Part shown: one piece after another, positions 6,357 through 10,513 of the stretch | How the letters are laid out: each line of letters opens with the position of its first letter | Numbering within the stretch: position 1 is the first letter of the stretch | Assembly: GCA_002788865.1 (NCBI GenBank) | Contig: PFSC01000066.1 | Location: 1 to 10,513, forward strand | Reading direction: 5' to 3' | DNA from: Candidatus Roizmanbacteria bacterium CG_4_9_14_0_2_um_filter_39_13 | Lineage (GTDB): Bacteria > Patescibacteriota > Microgenomatia > UBA1406 > GWC2-37-13 | Length of the DNA stretch: 10,513 bases | Position numbers and translations under genes: made by a program | The notes under the pieces: model-generated | What the model saw: the letters and a program-made list of their open reading frames with translations, nothing else | What the model was told of the DNA's origin: nothing | Database searches by the model: none

Positions 6357-6788
6357 CTATCCCGTACTACCAAATCCGCCTCGAGATACATCAGTGATAC
6401 TATCGACCTCTTCAAATTCTTCGACTTTGGCAATCTTGACGAGAAGTGCTTGGGCGATGCGCTCACCTTTCTCAATGGTAACGTCTTCTTTTGAAAAATT
6501 CAGTACTTGTATACCAATCTCATCTTTGTCTCCATGGTAGTCCTGATCGATCACTCCGATTCCATTTGATACCATAAGATGTTTTCTGATAGGGGTAGAA
6601 CTGCGACTTACAAGCATTAAAAAGTATCCTGCAGGCACTCGAAGGATTATATTTGCAGGAATAATAGTTGGGGAAAAAGGTTTGACAGTTGTCGTTTTTC
6701 TGGCATATAGGTCGAATGCAACAGAACCCTTGGTTTGATATTCAGGAACAGGGAGTGTTTTATCAACTCGCTTTATTTTGAGTTTCAT
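6357..6788 (-). CDS. dut: Deoxyuridine triphosphate nucleotidohydrolase (dUTPase)
   Basis: The trimeric dUTPase splits dUTP into dUMP and pyrophosphate, keeping uracil out of DNA and supplying ThyA. From ATG 6788 the protein has 143 aa, the usual length. The five motifs are present in order: GSVAFDLYA (motif 1), SRSST (2), NGIGVIDQDYHG (3, with the catalytic Asp), EKGERIAQALLV (4) and SRGGFGSTG (5). Motif 5 lacks the extra Gly-x of the common RGxGGFGSTG form, but the Phe-Gly-Ser lid over the base is kept. A longer frame to 6866 adds about 26 residues. It is rejected because the -10 box and palindrome lie within that extension, and the family starts near MKLKIKRVD. It leads the dut-thyA pair. 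Confidence 0.96.
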   Translation of the reverse strand: MKLKIKRVDKTLPVPEYQTKGSVAFDLYARKTTTVKPFSPTIIPANIILRVPAGYFLMLVSRSSTPIRKHLMVSNGIGVIDQDYHGDKDEIGIQVLNFSKEDVTIEKGERIAQALLVKIAKVEEFEEVDSITDVSRGGFGSTG

Positions 6789-6795
6789 ATGACAT

Positions 6796-6824
6796 ATTCT
6801 AGCATATCCTTGGAAAGGATATGC
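6796..6824 (-). promoter_or_regulatory. dut-thyA promoter with adjoining palindrome
   Basis: The minus strand has TGC-TAGAAT, an extended -10 (6796-6804) that ends 7 nt before the dut ATG. Directly upstream, and overlapping the TGn, is a perfect palindrome GCATATCC-ttggaaa-GGATATGC (6802-6824, 8-bp arms). No -35 box is apparent. A protein bound at the palindrome would cover the -35 region, so it is a candidate operator for thymidylate-gene control. Confidence 0.5.
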
Positions 6825-7108
6825 ATATGTTGGAGTACCAATTGACGCAAAAAATATCATGATCAATCTGAATAAAGATTATTTTTATATCTAAATATAT
6901 CAATATATATCATTAAGTAACATGTGTTTGCCAGCGCATTAGAGTAATATTATAACTTATAGAAATATATTTGAATACATTTATTGATCAGAATATTTAC
7001 TTTTATAGAAGTCTAAATTGAAATTTATGGTTCAAAATTAAACAGAAATATTTATCTTATATTTTATGAAAGAGGATAAAAAACAATCTGAATTCAACCC
7101 ATGATCTA

Positions 7109-7239
7109 ATGCCCCGACCTGGCCTCGCCGTCAGGCAGGCATTCTCTCGTCGCGATTGTCATTCCTGATCCGCAGGTTGGCGGAGAAATATCCTTACAAG
7201 AACATGGATTCTTCTCCCGACAAGTCGGGATCAGAATGA
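7109..7239. repeat. GC-rich palindromic repeat island
   Basis: The first part (7109-7142) is bounded by ATGCC and GGCAT and contains an imperfect stem. The second part (7159-7239, 81 bp) has inverted ends, TCATTCCTGATCC and GGATCAGAATGA. It holds two inner hairpins, CCGC/GCGG and TCCCGAC-aa-GTCGGGA (about 7215-7230). The ends resemble those of the repeat at 10367-10483 (TGTCATTCCC / GGGGATGACA), so both are likely members of one dispersed family. The GC contrast with its surroundings is sharp. Confidence 0.7.
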
Positions 7240-7653
7240 TATGAGTTACCACAGTACAATCTCGAATGAAAAAGTATCACTTCAATTTTCCCAGGTAACA
7301 GCTGTGGCTTGTTCTGATGGTAGGTGTTGGTGGCAGATTATCTGAATCTATTATGATTGAAATAACAGATTCATAAAAGACTGTTAAATCTGTCAATATT
7401 ACTGACAGCACATGGCGAAGCTATAACTAGAAAATTAGTAGCGAGAGTATTGTTTATTCGAAATTGTAAGTAGAGCCTTGGGATGTATTTATCTTAAGTT
7501 AGGGTATATTCATCCAATATGACCCGTCTTCTTATATCAAAGATTCTGCGCATTGTACCTTGTGCTTTTTTGGGAGCCAGATATAGGCAAAATTCCGAGG
7601 CAATAATTCAACAGAATTCATGAATGGTAGAATGCAGAAAAGGGTGAATATAT

Positions 7654-7954
7654 TGTGGATAACTTGTGGATTGTGACGTGTTGGAGGATGCGGGAAATAT
7701 TGGTATATTTTCGTAGGATACATGGGTATAGTATGGATATATACTTCAGTCTCATAATTCTGACAGATAGAGAAGATTTCGAGATCAAAAATGAGTTTGA
7801 GCTCGAAAAATCAAGGTATTACGTCGGATTGAGAAGTTCTAATTGCTAATCCGACGATATTCTTCAGCTTGCCAGTATGATCCTGAATAATGCCCATAAT
7901 TTGGATAAGGAAGGCTCGAAATGGCAGTTTTTCACTAGAGGATATTGTGGATAA
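7654..7954 (+). other. Cluster of DnaA boxes
   Basis: Two perfect DnaA 9-mers in TGTGGATAA orientation lie at 7654-7662 and 7946-7954. A degenerate one (TGTGGATTG, 2 mismatches) lies at 7665-7673, exactly 11 bp after the first, and TTTGGATAA (1 mismatch) at 7900-7908. All four point the same way. By simple base counting an exact 9-mer is expected about 0.08 times in a window this long, so two in 300 bp is unlikely by chance. One-mismatch boxes also occur inside genes and are not informative alone. Confidence 0.6.
7822..7856. repeat. Inverted repeat in the gene-free region
   Basis: CGTCGGATT (7822-7830) and AATCCGACG (7848-7856) form perfect 9-bp arms around 17 nt, and the loop itself contains AGAA-g-TTCT. 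No T-run follows on either strand, so it is not a standard terminator. It lies between the DnaA-box groups. Confidence 0.65.
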
Positions 7955-8043
7955 ACTATTTGGCAGATGGGCTTGCGTAGTGATAAATTTTGCTTGACGC
8001 AGTTTGGATTGTGATAGAAGCCAAAGTGAATTTCCTTACGAAA

Positions 8044-8144
8044 ATAATTAGATTGTGAATGACGTATATATTATCAGAATAATCTAATTATGGGAGTGAT
8101 TAAATTAATTTTCAAAAACACTTTGTTAATCAAAGTTAATCAAA
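8044..8144. repeat. AT-rich inverted repeat followed by a tandem decamer
   Basis: ATAATTAGATT (8044-8054) and AATCTAATTAT (8081-8091) are perfect 11-bp arms 26 bp apart. Just downstream, GTTAATCAAA occurs twice in direct tandem (8125-8134, 8135-8144). The surroundings are almost pure A+T, as expected of an easily unwound segment. Confidence 0.65.
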
Positions 8145-8313
8145 TATTATTTTCATTGAAAAATATATTCGTTATTTACTCGAGCATGATTATAAGTGCT
8201 GATATGAAAGCCTATATTGTTTTGATAAGCTCTGTGGAGCCTTAAAATATTTTGAATGAAACAATATATTATTAGCTATATAAATGATTAAATATTATAA
8301 GACTTTATCTCTA

Positions 8314-8337
8314 TATATGGCTCAATAGAGCCATATA
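8314..8337 (-). terminator. Hairpin after fmt
   Basis: TATATGGCTC-aata-GAGCCATATA is a perfect 10-bp stem with a 4-nt loop, beginning 8 nt beyond the fmt stop. On the minus strand it is followed by TAGAGATAAAG rather than a U-run, so it may act as a message-end stabiliser or a factor-assisted terminator instead of a classic intrinsic one. Confidence 0.5.
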
Positions 8338-8345
8338 AGATATAA

Positions 8346-9317
8346 TCAAATTATGTTATAAGCTTTATTAAACTTTTGAAATGAAACTTCATTTTTTCCT
8401 TCAAGTTGTACCGTTTCAAGACTCAGAGCACGTCCATCAAAATTCATTTTTACTATCTTTAAGCGCTTCTTTCCTCGATTTGTATTAATGGTAGTCCAGA
8501 TGCCTGGCCATCCAACAAGAGTCCTGTACATATTCCATATCAATTTGGCGGGATTTTGAACAGGCGTTGTCAGGAGTTTATTATGCCCGTAATACCACGA
8601 AACAATTTCAAGTTGTTCTGTCACATGAGCTCTGCATCCACCTGTTAATGAGTCCTTGATTAGCTCAAACGGTGCATAACCGTCCTGTTTCGTAATTCGA
8701 CGAGTATAGGTGGCACCTTTGTGAATTTGTGGCCGAATTTCAATCGTGCCGTTTTTCTGAAGAGTATCTACCGCTTGAGCGACCATTTTCGTTGCAATTG
8801 GTGCTATTTGCATCTCAATATCTATGCGAGAGGCTGAATCTTGTATTTGTATCTCTTTTTGACCAATGATATCTCCTTGATCCATTTCTTCATTCATCTG
8901 TATCAAAGTAATTCCTGTTTTTGTATCGCCGAGGAGAATTGGAAATATAGTTGGTGATGCGCCTCGATATAAGGGCAATAGGGAGGGGTGAATATTCCAA
9001 AAACCATATTGTGTTGACTTAAGTACATTTTGAGGAATAATTACACCATAGGCAAACACGATTCCGAGGTCAATATTGTGCATGCGGAACAGGTCAATAA
9101 GAGCTTTTTCAGAGATCTCATCTAGAGATTTGTCAAATATGGAAGTAGTATGCGTTTGAGCGCATGTTTTGACGGCAGTAGGCTTCATGGATAGTGATTT
9201 TCCCGCTGGCTTATCCGGCTGAGTGACTATGAGCTTGATATCGAGAGTGTTCACGTTGAAGAGTGAATCAAGGAGTTCGGCTGACAATATCGGGCTTCCG
9301 AAATATGCAATATTCAT
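8346..9317 (-). CDS. fmt: Methionyl-tRNA formyltransferase
   Basis: Fmt moves the formyl group of 10-formyltetrahydrofolate onto Met-tRNAfMet, preparing it for initiation. The protein has 323 aa, close to the usual 310-320. IAYFGSPILSAELLDSL opens the fold, and VTQPDKPAGKSLSMKPTAVK (31-50) matches the family TQPDxPAGRGxxxxxxPVK segment. NIHPSLLPLYRGASP carries catalytic Asn 108 and His 110, and NEEMDQGDII carries the catalytic Asp 146. The C-terminal OB-like tRNA-binding domain includes VGWPGIWTTIN. It follows the membrane-anchored gene with only 2 nt between stop and ATG, so the two are surely co-transcribed. No Shine-Dalgarno sequence precedes it; reinitiation or coupling is likely. Confidence 0.96.
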   Translation of the reverse strand: MNIAYFGSPILSAELLDSLFNVNTLDIKLIVTQPDKPAGKSLSMKPTAVKTCAQTHTTSIFDKSLDEISEKALIDLFRMHNIDLGIVFAYGVIIPQNVLKSTQYGFWNIHPSLLPLYRGASPTIFPILLGDTKTGITLIQMNEEMDQGDIIGQKEIQIQDSASRIDIEMQIAPIATKMVAQAVDTLQKNGTIEIRPQIHKGATYTRRITKQDGYAPFELIKDSLTGGCRAHVTEQLEIVSWYYGHNKLLTTPVQNPAKLIWNMYRTLVGWPGIWTTINTNRGKKRLKIVKMNFDGRALSLETVQLEGKNEVSFQKFNKAYNII

Positions 9318-9319
9318 GA

Positions 9320-9835
9320 TTATTTCATAAATTCAAATGTTTTTTCAATAAGTGGAAGTATGCTCTTGGAAGCGGTAACGGTGATATAGAGATTTCTGTT
9401 TGGGTGTTTATGTGAGAACTGTATATATTCTCCTTTATCATTTTGTATTTTTTCACCTTGGACGGAAAATTCACGAAGTTCAATCGATTGTGTAGCAGAT
9501 TTTTCTTTCATTTTGGTTGATTGATCAAGCTCTTTTGAACAGCTGACAGTGATCTCACTTGTATCATTTGCAGAGAGGAGAGAGGCTCCAGAGCTTGCTA
9601 TTTTAAGATGAAGAGAGTTTGGATATACGAATGAAACACCGCAGGTGTCATTTGTATACATCTCAAAGGCATAATGTTTCTCTATCGGATCCTGTGCGGG
9701 GGGGTTGGGGGTGATACTCATCAGCAGAGAAAGTGCTTCATCCGCCACGTTTACCTTTTTCCCGTACTGAACACCAAGTATAAATACAAGCGTCAACAGA
9801 AGAATGAGTATGAAAATTATTGGCCCTTTTTTCAT
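9320..9835 (-). CDS. Membrane-anchored hypothetical protein with a short extracytoplasmic domain
   Basis: From ATG 9835 the protein has 171 aa. It begins with two lysines and one strong hydrophobic helix (IIFILILLLTLVFILGVQYG, about 5-25), consistent with a single N-terminal anchor and the rest outside the membrane. The soluble part includes TCGVSFVYPNSLHLKI (about 64-79), resembling the GFSFxYP motif common in PsbP-like or uncharacterised small exported domains of environmental bacteria, and two Cys (about 65 and 99) that could pair. I do not recognise a named family and assign no function. The longer frame to 9895 is rejected because a consensus -10 box lies 7 nt before ATG 9835. It leads an operon with fmt. 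Confidence 0.75.
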   Translation of the reverse strand: MKKGPIIFILILLLTLVFILGVQYGKKVNVADEALSLLMSITPNPPAQDPIEKHYAFEMYTNDTCGVSFVYPNSLHLKIASSGASLLSANDTSEITVSCSKELDQSTKMKEKSATQSIELREFSVQGEKIQNDKGEYIQFSHKHPNRNLYITVTASKSILPLIEKTFEFMK

Positions 9836-9842
9836 ATTTCTG

Positions 9843-9851
9843 AGTATAACA
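9843..9851 (-). promoter_or_regulatory. Extended -10 promoter of the 9320-9835/fmt operon
   Basis: The minus strand reads TGT-TATACT, with the hexamer ending 7 nt before the ATG. No -35 box is evident. Transcription would begin at or next to the start codon. Confidence 0.55.
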
Positions 9852-9931
9852 CGAATACAAAAGACTATTTGAAGAGTTGCATCAAGACAGCTCACTCTTT
9901 TTTTCTATACGCTCGAAAGAAACAAAAGGGC

Positions 9932-9961
9932 TTGACAAATGAATTGATAGTATAGTATAGT
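9932..9961 (+). promoter_or_regulatory. Strong promoter of the structured RNA
   Basis: A perfect -35 box TTGACA (9932-9937) is followed 18 bp later by TATAGT (9956-9961); an overlapping TATAGT at 9951 is too close. Counting 7 nt on gives a start at A9968, which is exactly the first base of the RNA's closing helix. It is the only perfect -35 box I found paired with a -10 in the window. Confidence 0.75.
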
Positions 9962-9967
9962 GGTCGT

Positions 9968-10144
9968 AATCCTCTAAGTGAAATATCTAAATAATATCTT
10001 TTTTGAACAACCAAATTTCTAGGGCCTTGAGAGGATCAAGGAAAAAGTGTTGTTCGGGTAAACTAAGGTTTATTCGACGCGCCCACCCGTACTTTAAGAA
10101 AAAAAGATTTTAGACTGGATTTCACGCGGAGGATTATTTTTTTT
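9968..10144 (+). ncRNA. Structured non-coding RNA, 6S RNA-like architecture
   Basis: A transcript of about 177 nt is defined by a strong promoter and a closing stem ending in a U-run. The closing helix has about 29 pairs in four blocks: 9968-9974/10129-10135, 9978-9984/10119-10125, 9986-9991/10109-10114 and 9996-10004/10100-10108. Inside are about 20 unpaired nt, a hairpin CCTTGA-gagga-TCAAGG (10025-10041), and a second arm (10044-10048/10091-10095 and 10055-10059/10085-10089) capped by AAAC/GTTT. GGGC at 10022 could also pair with GCCC at 10081. No reading frame fits this layout. Length, end-to-end stem and internal open region recall 6S RNA, the RNA polymerase regulator, but I cannot align the promoter-mimic bubble. 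It lacks SRP RNA, tmRNA and RNase P core motifs. The existence of the RNA is well supported; the 6S identity is only a hypothesis. Confidence 0.7.
10119..10144 (+). terminator. 3' arm of the closing stem plus U-run ending the structured RNA
   Basis: GAGGATT (10129-10135), the outermost 3' strand of the closing helix, is followed by A and eight T (10137-10144). The helix doubles as the terminator stem, although its partner lies 150 nt upstream, which is unusual for an intrinsic terminator. Beyond it (10145-10366) I see no gene, only two small stems: CACCTA/TAGGTG (10151-10190) and GCGTATT/AATACGC (10311-10332). Confidence 0.55.
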
Positions 10145-10366
10145 AGAACTCACCTAATTATTCCTTTCGAAAACTGCATTTTAATAGGTGACTGATCATG
10201 TTTAATAAACATCTATTACGTTTAAAAACAAACCCAATCTATCATTTGTAGTTTCATATATCATGAAGCCGGTTGGACTAATGTAATAATTATTGCATAA
10301 TCTTGTTTTTGCGTATTAAAAACTGAATACGCATGTATGTAAGAGTTCACGCTCATTGACACACGT

Positions 10367-10483
10367 TGTCATTCCCGCCCCCGATCGGAGTCGAGGGCAG
10401 GCTCCGGTGGGAATCCATTCTCCAGACTATTCCAACAATCTGGATCCGTCCCCGTGAAAACGGGGATCAGGTCGGGGATGACA
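10367..10483. repeat. GC-rich palindromic repeat of the GTCATTCCCG type
   Basis: A 117-bp element is bounded by TGTCATTCCC (10367-10376) and GGGGATGACA (10474-10483). Inside are TCCAGA/TCTGGA and TCCCCGT-gaaa-ACGGGGA (10449-10466). It shares its ends and inner hairpin style with the element at 7159-7239. Such GTCATTCCC-type palindromes are widely dispersed in bacteria. It may be cut by the window end or continue as another copy. Confidence 0.75.
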
Positions 10484-10513
10484 CAAAATAATAATTGATA
10501 TATTATGATACAG

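Larger units (their letters stand above)
6825..8345. other. 1.5-kb AT-rich gene-free region, possible replication origin
   Basis: No reading frame in any of the six frames here exceeds about 65 codons or resembles a protein. The outer parts (about 6880-7080 and 8040-8345) are very AT-rich; the middle contains DnaA-box sequences, several inverted repeats and a GC-rich repeat island. I see no tRNA T-arm motif. In a compact genome where neighbouring genes sit 3-30 bp apart, a gap of this size points to a function at the DNA or RNA level. Confidence 0.6.

Noticed and set aside
7532..7849. Two short reading frames on opposite strands (7532-7723 minus, 7655-7849 plus) in the large gap
   Set aside because: Both are about 63 codons, overlap each other, show no domain, hydrophobic pattern or start signal, and cross the DnaA boxes; chance frames are the simplest reading.
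6825..8345. tRNA or riboswitch in the large gap
   Set aside because: No GGTTCRAATCC-type T-arm or paired acceptor stem was found, and no gene follows close enough on either strand to be under riboswitch control except dut and fmt, whose starts or ends do not fit.
9674..9955. Plus-strand frame of 93 codons opposite the 9320-9835 gene
   Set aside because: It is antisense to a gene with a clear membrane anchor and promoter, its product is low-complexity (Tyr, Asn, Lys-rich) and it runs through the promoter of the structured RNA.
9968..10144. SRP RNA, tmRNA or RNase P RNA as the identity of the structured RNA
   Set aside because: The SRP tetraloop and AGCAGCC-type loop, the tmRNA tRNA-like ends with CCA, and the RNase P ACAGAA-type core are not present; the length also does not fit tmRNA or RNase P.

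Overview
The window looks like chromosomal DNA from a small-genome, AT-rich bacterium, most likely a Candidate Phyla Radiation (Patescibacteria) member. This is inferred from short, tightly packed housekeeping genes, no visible Shine-Dalgarno sequences, short GC-rich palindromic repeats in AT-rich gaps, and a restricted gene set. TGA is used as a stop (dprA, fmt), so the UGA-glycine code of Gracilibacteria/Absconditabacteria is not in use. No rRNA or marker gene allows a firmer placement.

Layout. 1-290: the 3' end of an EamA-type permease gene, apparently frameshifted. 247-950: a minus-strand AbrB-family antitoxin / Fic-Doc toxin pair with a palindromic operator that faces dprA. 994-2097: dprA. 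2101-3687: rpiB (minus) and tatD (plus), divergent from one another; tatD carries a palindromic repeat inserted in frame. 3694-5134: a minus-strand GT4-type glycosyltransferase followed by a two-helix membrane protein. 5403-6788: a minus-strand dut-thyA pair. 6825-8345: 1.5 kb without a credible gene, AT-rich, with two perfect and two degenerate DnaA boxes, inverted repeats and tandem repeats. 8346-9835: a minus-strand operon of a membrane-anchored hypothetical protein and fmt. 9932-10144: a compact, strongly promoted, terminated non-coding RNA with a long closing helix, reminiscent of 6S RNA. 10367-10483: another GC-rich palindromic repeat.

How the genes work together. Dut makes dUMP and ThyA converts it to dTMP, and the two appear co-transcribed. 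DprA handles incoming single-stranded DNA in transformation. RpiB interconverts pentose phosphates. Fmt formylates initiator tRNA. The glycosyltransferase and its small membrane partner probably act in envelope glycan synthesis. The toxin-antitoxin pair, the repeats and the broken permease are the variable part.

The most unusual signals are: (1) the 177-nt structured RNA; (2) a possible replication origin in the large gap; (3) a palindromic repeat translated inside TatD; (4) -10 boxes only 6-7 nt before the start codon of five lead genes, implying largely leaderless translation.
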